Source: Populus alba (lineage: Eukaryota; Streptophyta; Magnoliopsida; Malpighiales; Salicaceae). From it: 64,000 bases of DNA. How positions within the stretch are numbered: the first letter of the stretch is position 1; every line of letters begins with the position of its first letter. Position numbers and translations under genes: made by a program. Of the stretch, positions 22,601-33,275 are shown one piece after another. Location: positions 19,729,631-19,793,630 of the forward strand of contig NC_133294.1 of NCBI RefSeq assembly GCF_005239225.2. Direction: 5' to 3'. Below the pieces are notes generated by a model. That model saw only the letters and a list, made by a program, of their open reading frames with translations, was not told the DNA's origin and did no database searches.

Positions 22601-24640
22601 TTGACACCCACATTTATAATTTAATGCTTATTAGTTCTCAAATTTTCAATTTGTGTTGTCTGAAATCATTTCTCAAATTATTATTTATTTATTTTGTTAT
22701 GTATTTTTTTTAAAAAAATAAAAAGTTAGGTCATGACACGTCACAGCCATATTTTTCTATTACTTTAGCATATTAAAAAGGGAGGCTATAAATCCACAGT
22801 ATAACTTAAATCAAGCACTAAATCCATGAGTTCAAATGTCAATAAAGCGCATGAAATAGATGTGTGAAACGCAGCCTAGGAACCGGTTAGGTCACTCCAA
22901 GTGGATGGCTCGGCTGGATCCTCCTCATCACTCTCCAGACCAACACCTAGTGGAAAGTCTCTCACGACATGCCTTTGATGGGCACAGAACATTTATGCTT
23001 GCAGATCCCAGTTCTGCTCTTATTGCCTGTAATAGCGTAGGAATATTTCATTAATGGTCCAAAACAGTACAAGCAAGGGAAAAATGGGATGTCTATACGA
23101 TGCAACAGTTGTTCTTGAATCATACCCAAACAGTTGGGTTTCTAGTCAAACCCAATCATTTGCTAGTGATAAAAAAATTTATGGTACTGATGTTATATTA
23201 GATATTTTTAAATTAATTTAAAAAAGATGTACATAAAAAAAACAGAAAATAAAATCCATGACCCATAACTTTTATATCCTATTGAATTTTTTTTTTTTTT
23301 AAATAGATTCAATAACACTAATTATTACCAGAAAGCCTTAAAGTTTCTCGCTCGTGGCTCAAAAATTAAAAAAACTCTTTCTTTTGTATGTACTCGTTGT
23401 TAAATTGGAAAGCATTGGAGAGTTTATACAAGTACATTTAAAAAATGCAAAATCGAACAATCGTGCTATAAACTGTGGGTTTGTCTTTATTTTGTCACAG
23501 AGCAATATCTGTGTCAAAAAGCATTCGGAGTACATAGCGGTGTACCTGTGGAAGATCCAAGCCACCTGATATCCACTGGATCTTTCCACCGGCAATATTT
23601 TAAATCTATGATAGGTTTATTAATCATAGCACTTCCCACCTTGAGTTGAAAGTGGAATCAGCAGCCGCTGGTTGATGGATATACGATGTTGGAATTGACT
23701 GAGACCTAATATTTGCAGAAGAATAGTGATATTCAAAGGACCAGTTATTAAATAAGATTAGCAATTATGATCATCGTGAATCTTTTGAGATAAAAAGCAC
23801 AAAGCAAAACTGCACCACCTCCTATCCGAAATCAACCAGTGGCAGACCATTAATGCTCGTAAAGATGATCCACGAGAACTCAACATCGCTGCCTCCCTGT
23901 GCCTCGCAATTCCTCGGGGAAGATCATGCTTCTGTACGAGGTCATTTTACCACTCTTGTAATAATAATACATGACTCAAGAGATGGCTGTAAGATCCAGT
24001 CCCATGGAAGATCTTTATAAAATACGGCAATAAATGGATTTAAATAAATGGGTCAATTTATTTTTATTAAATAAATAGAAATGGTAAACTTAGTTATTAA
24101 ACTTATGATATTATAAAACCGATTTAATTTAAAATTTTAAAAAATAAGGGCAGAGAAGAGACGGTAACCCAACCACAGGTTCACAGAAGTCACAGCAAAT
24201 CAGGAGTACTTGTAGAATTTTGAAACACCTAACCATGTAGCTGGTAGATGGTGGTAGGGCATGTAAAAGTACAGTGCGGTTAGGTCACAAACTGTTTTAC
24301 ACGTAAGCAAGAGGATGGCAGGGGAAAATTGATTGATTGGGTGTGTTCCACCCAGATCCATTTGTGGTCATGAACCCGTACACTTCTACCGCCCCTTCTG
24401 GTGATGTGAAACGAGAGGCACTGTTTCTTATTTTTATAATGTTTTCCATTCACGCAGCCTACAAAAACTTCACTCAAATTTCAAATCTGAAAGCGAAGGA
24501 CACCAAGCACATGGCATCTGGGTCTTAATTCCTTATGATACGTAACTTTGCCTGGCCCTTTTCAATCAATTAAGCAACCCAGCTCTCTCAGATTATTGAT
24601 CCATTGTCTGAAAATCGTCGATCGAAGGTTTTTTTCAAGG
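22601..24640. other. Intergenic DNA, no recognised gene
   Basis: The composition is mixed. Frames at 22860-23054 (+), 23354-23569 (+) and 24280-24477 (-) are under 80 codons and match nothing I know. The stretch 22601-22760 ends with TAGGTCATGACACGTCACAG and may be the tail of repeat copy 2. No DUF1195-type coding sequence was found here, although the conserved gene block would predict one. Confidence 0.4.
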
Positions 24641-24644
24641 TTGT

Positions 24645-24745
24645 CGTTTTCGTTTAAACAGCGCTTAAATATAATAAAGGTTGTTTTTTAAAAAATGTTA
24701 AAAATATTTAAAATATTAAGCTAAATATTTTATAAATGAGATATA
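24645..24745. repeat. Short MITE-like fragment
   Basis: A TTTAAACAGCGCTTAAATATAATAAAGG start is followed by TTTTTTAAAAAATGTTAAAAATATTTAAAATATT, the AT-rich pattern of the recurring short elements in this window. It is truncated and lacks a clear second terminus. Confidence 0.3.
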
Positions 24746-24817
24746 TACATAGTTCTCTTGATTTCTCGTATAAAGCTACAGATAGTGACGAAATTTCAAT
24801 CCTCATCCCTCTCTTCC

Positions 24818-24838
24818 GCTGCTGCTGCTGCTGCTGCT
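24818..24838 (+). repeat. (GCT)7 microsatellite upstream of the membrane-protein gene
   Basis: Seven GCT units lie about 300 bases before the start codon at 25140, probably in its promoter or leader. They are likely length-variable. Confidence 0.85.
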
Positions 24839-25100
24839 CTGCTTCTGCTAATTATATAGATTAACACTCTGCACTAAGCAAGCGGCCCCGCGCCTCTCTT
24901 TCTTTCTTGAAATTTCTGTGTAAAGAAGCAATAAATATAGACAACAACTTGGAATAGGCAAGCAATGTAGGACCCTCCACTTCCGTACTGAAGTTGTACC
25001 AAAAATGTACCCAAACCCACTAGATGAACAACTCAGATCTCAATAAATTGGCACCGCCACCCTCAGTGCCCCTATTCTGATGCCCTTCTAGTTCTCTTGC

Positions 25101-25112
25101 ATGAGAAGATAA
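25101..25112 (+). promoter_or_regulatory. Micro-uORF ahead of the membrane-protein gene (ATG AGA AGA TAA)
   Basis: A four-codon frame including stop (Met-Arg-Arg-stop) ends 27 bases before the main ATG at 25140. It matters only if the transcript begins upstream of 25101, which is plausible but unproven. Short uORFs of this kind can lower initiation at the main start. Confidence 0.35.
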
Positions 25113-25139
25113 AAAAGAGAGATTTAGCAAAAATCATCA

Positions 25140-25857
25140 ATGGAGGAGGGAGATTCAAATCGGCCATCCCTAGGGTTCCCGGTAGGTTTAGTTCTTCTAT
25201 TGTTTATGTTGTTTATCATGAGTGGCTTGTTCAGTTGCTGCCTCCACTGGGAAAAGGTACTTTCCCTACTTGGAGTTTCAAGCGAGGACAATCATTCCCA
25301 CATCGAAGAAGATGTAGAACATTTGCCCCAGAAATCCTCACCCCCTCATGTGGTATATCTTTCTTTCTCTCTCGCATCTCGATGTTTTTTTCTTCAATTG
25401 ATTTTTGATATTTAACTTCTTTGTGGAAGGAAAGAGATAGAAAAGAAAAGGAAGAGACAGGATTAAAAACTAAACAAGGGGAATTCTTGTACATGATCTT
25501 ATCTTCCCATATATGTAAAGCATCTCAGGGGATCTAATAACATCATCTCTTTTTTGGGTTTTGATTAATTGATGAGAATATTATTTTTTGACAAGGAGAC
25601 AAGGAAATCTTGGGTTTCTTTTGATGATAATATGGTCATATCTTTGCTTAATTTTGAAGTACTGAAGTGCTCATGTATGTATTTGAACATTCAAACAGGA
25701 GTTGAAGAAAAATCAAGGCCAGAGCCTTCCAGTTTTGATGCCAGGGGATCGAGTTCCAAAGTTTATAGCGATGGCATGTCCATGTGAGCCTCCGCGAACT
25801 GAGAAGATAACAGTTCAAATTCAGAAGCCACCTTCTTTTCCAGTACCTTTATACTGA
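25140..25857 (+). CDS. Small one-pass membrane protein, At5g65660-like (HRGP family)
   Basis: Two exons, 25140-25352 and 25699-25857, joined across a 346-bp GT-AG phase-0 intron, encode 123 aa. The N-terminal motif RPSLGFPVG (8-16) leads into one hydrophobic segment (about 13-32) with a Cys pair (FSCCLHW, 31-37). The middle is polar and acidic. Exon 2 carries the most conserved part, SLPVLMPGDRVPKFIAMACP (80-99), and a Pro-rich C-terminus ending PVPLY. This arrangement matches the plant family annotated 'hydroxyproline-rich glycoprotein family protein', whose Arabidopsis member I recall as At5g65660. Despite the name there are few Pro repeats. I see no cleavable signal peptide and no enzyme motif, and the function is unknown. 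The start is the first ATG giving the conserved N-terminus; an in-frame upstream alternative is not seen. Its place between bHLH93-like and IAA9-like genes supports the identification. Confidence 0.88.
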
Positions 25858-27069
25858 TTAATGACTTCACAGTACTGCGCGATCATTTTGTGTGTGTGTG
25901 TGTGTTGTATATACTATATATATAATAGACAGACTAGGATGTATCAATTAATTAGTTCAAATTTCTTATTTTTTGGCTATTCCTTTTACTTGAAATTATG
26001 CACTCACAAGTGCAGATATATTTTCGAGATGGTTTTTACATTGGCAAATCAATGCTACAAAGGTTACAGAGATTTTGAACTTGAACAAAAGAACTCCAAA
26101 AAATATGAGACGTGCAGGTTGCCCAGTGATGAATTAGCATAAATTAGGTGTTGGTTTGTGATTATAGTAAGATCATTTTCAATTATGATTAGCAAATTGT
26201 TAGTTGAATCAACGATAAAGAACGAACAAAATTTCTGGACTTTTTTGAAGCTTCAAGTTCTCTTTTCATTGATGCTTTTGGGAGATGGTAAAGCTCTGAG
26301 TTTTTGAAGGAAGAGTAAAGTTGAATCAAAACAAGAGTGGGAATAGTATCTTGGCACCTTTATTCTACAAACAAGAAGCAGCACCGTTCATGTTTTGAGC
26401 AAAATCCATGCTTTCCTCCACATTCTTTGTGCTCATAGATTCTCCAGTTTGCAATGAATGCGCTCTGGTTTCTCTTAAACTTGTGTACGGGCCTGGCTTT
26501 AACGAGCAATGGGAATCGAGAGGAGATAGAAGGCCCACGCATATCTAATCCCTTCCATCGTGCGCTCTAGGTAGTGGAATGTCTAGAGGACAGCACGTAT
26601 TTAATTAATTAACAGAGAACCATTTGTCAACCTTTAAATATAAAAAGAAAAGGCGTTAGTACCTTTATTCACTTTTCCTATTTTGTTTCCACTCGAAAGA
26701 ATAAATATGGAGGTATAGTTAATGTGTTTTTTAATATCAAATAAAAAAATATAACTATAATTTAAAAAGTTAATGCTTACATCTAATAAAATAAAATGAA
26801 GATTATATGTGTTAATAAAAATATACATCTCGAAGTTAATTATTAATATAATAGAAAAATAAACAATATTAAAATTATTATAGTGAAACACCACTTTCTT
26901 TTAGTTTTTGTATGATAATTTTACAAAGAAAATGTAAAGAATAAAAAAGGAAAAATAATAATTCATGAAAGGAAGTAAAAAATTTGATGGATACTAGACG
27001 AAACACTTTTAAAATACAGGAATGATGACATAATAAATATCAATTTAAAAAATTAAAATAATGAAATAT
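25858..27069. other. 3' flank and intergenic DNA
   Basis: Contains the probable 3' UTR, a GT dinucleotide run (about 25889-25905), and a 94-codon + frame (25861-26142) that begins just after the stop and has no recognisable content. The region 26360-26567 carries a small minus-strand frame listed separately. The rest is AT-rich and featureless. Confidence 0.45.
26360..26566 (-). CDS. Possible small Cys-containing peptide frame (uncertain)
   Basis: A minus-strand frame of 60 codons from its ATG at 26542, open a further eight codons upstream, ends ECGGKHGFCSKHERCC plus a short hydrophobic tail. The basic N-terminal half and the C-x6-C-x5-CC spacing look like part of a small disulfide-rich peptide. 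However, only four Cys are present, there is no signal peptide, and no upstream exon is evident. It may be a chance frame or the last exon of an unrecognised gene. No function is proposed. Confidence 0.15.
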   Translation of the reverse strand, partial: SARWKGLDMRGPSISSRFPLLVKARPVHKFKRNQSAFIANWRIYEHKECGGKHGFCSKHERCCFLFVE

Positions 27070-27240
27070 TAGCTCGATTCGAATAAGTCATGATTAATTT
27101 ATAATTAAATTATGAAACTGTGATAATTTTATAGAACTCAAATTAAAATAAAATAAGAAGCTAATTATAATCAACAAAATATTAAAGCTAAAAATAAAAA
27201 GAAAAACATTCAATTAAAATAAATTACTACCTTTCTAATA
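27070..27240. repeat. Partial unit of the degenerate tandem repeat family
   Basis: TAAGTCATGATTAATTT, then TAGAACTCAAATTAAAATAAAAT, then TAATCAACAAAATATTAAAGC follow the order of the unit seen repeatedly at 3980-4745. It is a single decayed copy, so the family is dispersed as well as tandem. Confidence 0.4.
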
Positions 27241-27244
27241 AGTC

Positions 27245-27420
27245 ATTTTAAAATTTTTTAAAGTATTTTTTATTTTAAAATATATTATAATAATAGTTTT
27301 TATTTATTAAATATTATTTTTGACATCAACATATTAAAATGATTTAAAAATATTAAAAATATATTAATTAAAAAAAAATTAAAAAAAACACTTTCCAACC
27401 ACACTACCAAACACACATTT
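27245..27420. repeat. MITE-like AT-rich element
   Basis: TTTTAAAGTATTTTTTATT left half, TTTTTGACATCAACATATTAAAATG centre, and a right end CACTACCAAACACAC. It belongs to the same short element family as 6425 and 35037. Confidence 0.45.
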
Positions 27421-28616
27421 TTCTCGTACTTTGCTCTCTTTAATTGGGTAAACGAAGAATACTTCATTCACAAAAAAAAAAAAAACTCAACTCGGAGCAC
27501 ATTCCAGGTTACTCGGAAAATAGGCAATGCATCTCCAGAACTATGAACACATGAGCCGCAGTTCCCTTCTCAAAGTGCATGGCTGCGGGTTAAATAATCA
27601 CATTGAATCCAGTACCAGGAGGCAGTTCTTTAGCCAGTCTTTTGGGATCTGCTCTGCAACACAAAAAAGATAAAAAGAGAAGGAGAGAGGATATTAATGA
27701 AAAATAATTGTTTTTTTTTAAAAAGGCTAGGTGTTGTCATGTCGAGCCGGCTAGGCCCACAAGCCTGATATAAGAGGAAAATCCAGGTGATTGGGCCTGT
27801 AAAGTTTGGATTGGACGCCTGATTTTCTTATATTTTCTTCAAAAAGAAAGAGTGAAAGATATGTCCTTTTTTCATAAATAAAAAAGGATGACATGTTGTC
27901 CACTCCACTTGAGTAGACAGCATGTTATTTCTTGGGATATCTTTCTATTTATTAGAATATTTTTAGAATTAAAGTGAGTGATGCAGCAGGTATGTTTTTA
28001 AATTTATGAAGAAAAAAAAAACCAGAACCTCTCTTTTGTTATTCGTTTATTTTAATTAAGTTTTAATTGAAATATGTTTTTTTTTTATCAGAAGTGCGTT
28101 TTTATAAATAAATAAAAATTATCATTAGTTGTAAAAAGATTTTAAACCGATAAAAAATATTTTAATTATTTTTATATAATTGTATAAAAAAAATAAAAAT
28201 GAAAAATCGAATATAAAAAGTTATTAGTGTTATTAGCAGTGTGTGTTCTCATTGAATATTCATGTAATTTTTTTTAAAAAAAAACTTGTGGATTATTAGT
28301 TTCATATATATATCATAATAATAAAAGGAAAATATTACTGTAAAGAAATAAACTTTTCTTTAAAAACATGGCATGATAAAATAATTTTTACAGATTGTTG
28401 TAATTATTGCCCATGTGTGCTGTTAAGATGGCCCAGGTGCAAGTCAGTTTTAGAGCCCAAGCCTAAAAAATCTTATTTTAAAGATCGACAACGATGCATG
28501 GTCTGTTTAGGCCAGTGACCTGTCTACGAATGCAATACTTTTTGATCATTGGAGATGGATGAACATTGATTCAGCGGTTTTACTCTTTCACTGAAAAAGC
28601 TCAACACTGTTAATAA
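27421..28616. other. Intergenic DNA with GC-richer repeat fragments
   Basis: Two GC-richer fragments, around 27722-27830 (GGCTAGGCCCACAAGCC) and 28428-28535 (GCCCAGGTGCAAG, TTTAGGCCAGTGACC), stand out from AT-rich DNA. The second shares the 'GGCCAGTAACCTG'-type theme with the ~2-kb repeats at 19-22 kb. No coding sequence is seen. Confidence 0.35.
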
Positions 28617-29211
28617 AAGGTATTTTAGACTAATCTTAAGGTTTATTAGTTATTATCAAATTAATTGGAAGGCAAATAATTTTTTTTTCTTTTCAATTAT
28701 ATAATAAAATGACTAAAACATCATTGAAATAAAAAAGTTAAACTAAAGTCAAAGGATATTTTTGTATTTTTATAATGATTTTCACGTAATTATCATATTA
28801 GATGAGGGACACCTTGTCATTTCAGCAAACATATAAAATAATAAACATATACAAAGCATAGTGAAATGGTTAAAATGCCCTTATGTTGTGTTATTGAAAG
28901 TGTCTTTATGCCTTTTACTTGTTGGTGCAGGATATGTCTATGATGGTTGTCCAGTTTATTGCTAAAAGTCAACTTCAATCATTATTTATTTGATTTCTAA
29001 ACATTTTATAGAAGTTTGATTCTCATTATTTTTTATTTTTTGGTTCTTTTACTAAATTAATGTTTTCATTTGCACTATTTAATTAAACATAATTTTTTTT
29101 TTAATTTTGATCCTCGTTATTTTAATTGCTATTTTTTAAATACTTTTCTATAATTTAAATTATTTTTTCAATGTAGTCCTTCAATATTTAATTAATTAAA
29201 AATTAAACTTT
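28617..29211. repeat. Tandem duplication, copy A (~595 bp)
   Basis: Begins AAGGTATTTTAGACTAATCT and runs, colinear and highly similar, with 29212-29893. Shared blocks include TTATTAGTTATTATCAAATT, GATGAGGGACACCTT, ATGCCTTTTACTTGTTGGTG and the AT-rich end TCAATATTTAATTAATTAAA. Compared with copy B it lacks about 90 bases just before CAACTTCAATCATTATTTA (near 28970). Non-coding. Confidence 0.85.
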
Positions 29212-29893
29212 AAGGTATTTTAGACTATTTTTAACGTTTATTAGTTATTATCAAATTAATTGGAAGTTTAATAAAAAAAAATTTTCTTTTCAACTGTATA
29301 ATAAAATAACTAAAACATCATTGAAATAAAAAAGTTAAACTAAAGTCAAAAGACATTTTTATATTTTCATAATGATTTTCACGTAATTATCATTTTAGAT
29401 GAGGGACACCTTATCATTTCAGCAAGTGTATAAAATAATAAACATATACAGAGCACAGTGAAATGTTAAAATGCCCTTATGCAGTGTCATTGAAAGTGTT
29501 TTTATGCCCTTTACTTGTTGGTGCAGGGTATGTCTATGATGGTTATCCAGTTTATTGTTAAAAGGCTTTATTTTATCTTTTTTTTTCCCCTTATTTTCTC
29601 CGTTCTCTACTAAGAATTATAGTTTAGTCTTATTTGTTGTTTATATTTCAACTTCGATCATTATTTATTTGATTTCTAAACATTTTATAGAAGTTTGATT
29701 CTCATTATTTTTTTTTTTTTGGTTCTTTTACTAAATTAATTTTTTCAATTGCACTATTTAATTAAACATATATTTTTTTTTTCAATTTTGATCCTCGTTA
29801 TTTTAATTGCTATTTTTTAAATACTTTTCTATAATTTAAATTATTTTTTCAATGTGGTCCTTCAATATTTAATTAATTAAAAATTAAACTTCA
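29212..29893. repeat. Tandem duplication, copy B (~680 bp)
   Basis: Starts exactly where copy A ends and repeats it in order. It has an extra block of about 90 bases (about 29565-29650: T/C-rich, then AAGAATTATAGTTTAGTC). Differences elsewhere are scattered single bases, so the duplication is fairly recent and the length difference is a later deletion in A or insertion in B. Confidence 0.85.
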
Positions 29894-31616
29894 AGGTGTT
29901 TCCGTGTTTAAGAGGTTATAAATTAAGATACATTATTTGTGTTTTTTTTTTTAAATATTTTTTATCTGGTTATCCTAATCACATTTCTTTTTAAATTAAA
30001 TCCATTTATTGCCGTATTTTTTTTATCTAATTAAAATAAAACCAGTTTATTATATCTAATAAAATCTATAACCTAAATTACGCATTTTTCTTCTTCTTCT
30101 TCTTCTTCTTCTTTTAACTTGTTTATAGTAGCTAAACATTATTTTTTTTCATAAAATAACAATTCAACCCCTCAACGAAAATACACTCACCGAGGCCAGT
30201 TACGTTCTAATTATAAACTGAACACGCCCAAACTCATATCGGAGCGGGGTTGAGCTAGAGCTCGCAGTCCATTTCCTGCCCAAAAGACGCAAATTCAGTT
30301 CGAACTATAAACCAAACAGAGTCTAGCATTTGCACTTGGCTTGCCTTGTAATCGTGTAACTTCGGGTTCTGGGCTGGAAATGGACTCCAAATAAGTCTTG
30401 AAAATACGTATCAGTTCAAGACATATCCACATCATGTTTTCTTTTCCTATTTTTATCTTGGAGCGGCCTTGTTTCCCCAAGACCGAACCCTTCATCGTTC
30501 GGTGGACAGACCGTTCTTACCAAGCGTGTCGTGCAGGATGCGACAGTGTCATGTTAGGGTTTGACTGGGAATTCTGGCATCTATCTCAGCCGTACAGAAA
30601 CAAGCATCCAAAGCAGGTTCGACCACGAAGTCTTGCTGCATATATACGGGAAGTTGGAGCAAAAGAGAGAGAGCTCGTGATGGATGATGAACTGCTTTTC
30701 AAAATATTGAATTTCAGTGTTCAAATTGCAACCACCATGCGTTGAAACTCGCAAAAAGAAAACGTCTCCTGCTAGAAAGTCCGTCAAAGGTGTGGTAGAA
30801 CTACACAACAATACTAATAATTTACAACGTAGTTTTCAGCATCTCATAATTCACTCGTGTGCATGCTCGGATGATAGAGACCTCTACATAACTCCTCGCT
30901 CGCTCGCTTTATCGGTTCTAGCCAGGCATGTCACATTCGTCTCTACATTATTTTGGTCTATCCATCACATGCTTCGTTGTTAGAGTGTCAGGTTTCCATT
31001 GAAAAAACCAAGCTAAACTAAAGAAGAATTTATCAAGAAGGAAGCATTTAATGTGATAGGAATCTAGCCCTCCTCGGCAATCATGGCGAGACCGCACGTG
31101 AAGTTCTAGTATTTGACCATTGACTATGTACATGGTCTTGAAAATTGAGGCCCGCAGGACTTGAAAAAAGGCCCAGCATCGTGGTGGTCTCTCTCAAGTT
31201 TTAAAGGTCACCATGGCCCACTCTTGACCTGAAAATTGGAACCTGCTGAAATGCAAGTTCTCTTGACCAGTACTTGATGCTACCGATGGAGTTTTCACCT
31301 TAAAAGCCAAGAGGACTTACGTAATGGAACCCGAAGCGGTGACAGCATCCCGCACTATCTGTTTTCATGGAGGACATTTTACCATGATTTATAGAGTAAC
31401 GCTACCAATGGCAACGGTGGTAATTTCTAGTAATTTTCGGGTCATTGATTCGATCTCTATTCGCGTACTTGCTCTTCATGAAATGAAATCCCAGCAGAAA
31501 ATCATCATCAATGTTTATCATGTGTATGCTTGAATATTTAGCACTAAAACAACATTATTGAAGGCCTTTTGATCAGGTAAAGTCGAGCAATAAAATATAA
31601 AGGTGAAGGCTTGTAT
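29894..31616. other. Intergenic DNA, (TTC)n tract, unrecognised frames
   Basis: A (TTC)8 run lies at 30088-30111. From 30.2 to 31.5 kb composition is balanced, and a 115-codon + frame occurs at 30398-30745 with overlapping minus frames. None has a recognisable domain, splice partner or family resemblance, so no gene is called, but this is the most gene-like unassigned stretch in the window. Confidence 0.4.
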
Positions 31617-31905
31617 TGTTAAAAAATAATATAAATTATATTCTGAAATTTCATTTAATAACTTAAGTTATTGGGTTGAGATAGTTCTTTGACATGGTAT
31701 CAGAATCTTGATAGCCAAGCGGTTACGAGTTCAAATCCCACTATCCCCATTTCTTTGAAAAAAATTAAGCACAAGGTAATGTAGAACTATGCAAGTTTCA
31801 AGCCCAAATAACTTTCACTTGAGGGAGTGTTAGAAAATAATATAAATCATATCTTAAAATTTTACCTCACAACTTAAATTATTGAATTGAGATGATTCTT
31901 TAACA
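31617..31905 (+). mobile_element. TRIM retrotransposon (289 bp) with two 78-bp LTRs
   Basis: Two direct repeats of exactly 78 bp (31617-31694 and 31828-31905), each beginning TGTTA and ending ACA, match at 62 of 78 positions by eye, with no gaps; most differences are transitions. Directly after the 5' LTR is TGGTATCAGAAT (31695), a primer-binding site of the tRNA-Met type used by many plant elements (consensus TGGTATCAGAGC). Directly before the 3' LTR is GAGGGAG, a polypurine tract. The 133-bp internal part has no reading frame. Flanking 5-mers (TGTAT and TCCAT) may be a decayed target-site duplication. This is the definition of a terminal-repeat retrotransposon in miniature, a non-autonomous element moved by another element's proteins. 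LTR divergence shows it is old. Confidence 0.9.
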
Positions 31906-32313
31906 TCCATCACTGTTCACTACTCATGAAACATTGCTTCTTCTTCTCTTCTCTCTCTTTTTTTTGACGCCATTGTTTGTTGAGCTCAAGCTCTTTATAG
32001 TTTACAGCACATTCTTGAGCCCTTTTTAATTATGATCTCAGATCAAATCTGGACGAATGAGTGAATGGTTCATTATAACGGAAATGGAGGCCCAGAAGGT
32101 TTCAATGGGTGGCCCATATACATGCTTGCATATGATAATGGCGTTTGAGTGACGTGGGCAGAGGAGAGTGAAATACGGAAGATGATGATGCCAAATCAAA
32201 CATGAACAAAGTGCTGCTCTCTGAATAATGCATGTATACATGGTTTAAGGGCAAAGCGTGCAAAGGTGGCTGCAGTTAATGATGGGTTTCTTAAAATCTC
32301 CCTCCTTCAAAAG

Positions 32314-32359
<46 letters not shown>

Positions 32360-33275
32360 CACTGCGGGTGAACTTCTCCTATCATAATGAAAATCAACGC
32401 GCGTGTTCTACTGTTTTCCATTCGCATTCAGACATAATTATTACCTCTTCCAGATCTTGATTCAGCTCGATTCAGACGAGACTAGTTTTTTTTTTTCACG
32501 TGATATAGCGATCAGTTTTTTAAATCGGTTCTGTTATAATAAAAATTAATATTTATAAGAAATATAATAATTTTAGTTCTAAACTAATTGTTTGTGTGTA
32601 GGTTACCACTTCCGCTGAAAACATTCCGTGGTCTTGAAAAAAAAATTAGCATTGGTTTTTAACATGAATTTAAGTTTTTTTTTTTAATTTCTGCTATAAA
32701 TATAATATTTTTTATCAAATACTACGTATCTTTTATTTATTTTGTTCGTGTCTTATTAAAAAAATATAATTATTAAAGCAAGTTTTTAAAACATAAAATA
32801 AAGTATTTATATTTTGTGTGATTGAAAGCTTAAAATATTTTAATAATAAAAAATAAATTTCAATAAATGTTTTAAAAATAATTTATTATTAGTATTATTA
32901 TTTTCATAATAAATACATAATAATTAAAAATATATATATATATATTAAAATTCGAAAAAAATTATAATGGTATTCAAAAAAATATATTAAAACTAAATAG
33001 TAAATGAATACGGAAAAATCTTTTGGAGTGTTAAAAAAAAAGAACAAAAAAAAAACCATGAAAGAAAAGGTTGGCAAAGGGCAGGCCCCGCGCGCTTGGC
33101 CCTGTTTTATTCTTCTCACCATTTATTTTCTTAAAAAAAATGACAGGTCACATTCTAGAAAATAATAGTGCTCCCTAACTCTCAAACTTGTGACATCATG
33201 TTTCTCTCACGTATTAACAAACTAAGTTGCGACTTGGTTTTGTCATAAAATGATTTTAAAAAGTATATTAAGATT
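31906..33275. other. Intergenic DNA with AT microsatellite
   Basis: An AT dinucleotide run of 39 bases lies at 32318-32356, and a shorter TA run at about 32931-32944. Open frames here (e.g. 32266-32460) only read through the microsatellite. No gene is seen. Confidence 0.5.

Noticed and set aside
31695..31760. A tRNA gene
   Set aside because: The tRNA-like motifs belong to the primer-binding site and interior of the TRIM. No cloverleaf with paired acceptor arms can be drawn.
32266..32460. Frames reading through the AT microsatellite
   Set aside because: The translation is an alternating Ile-Tyr run, a microsatellite artefact.
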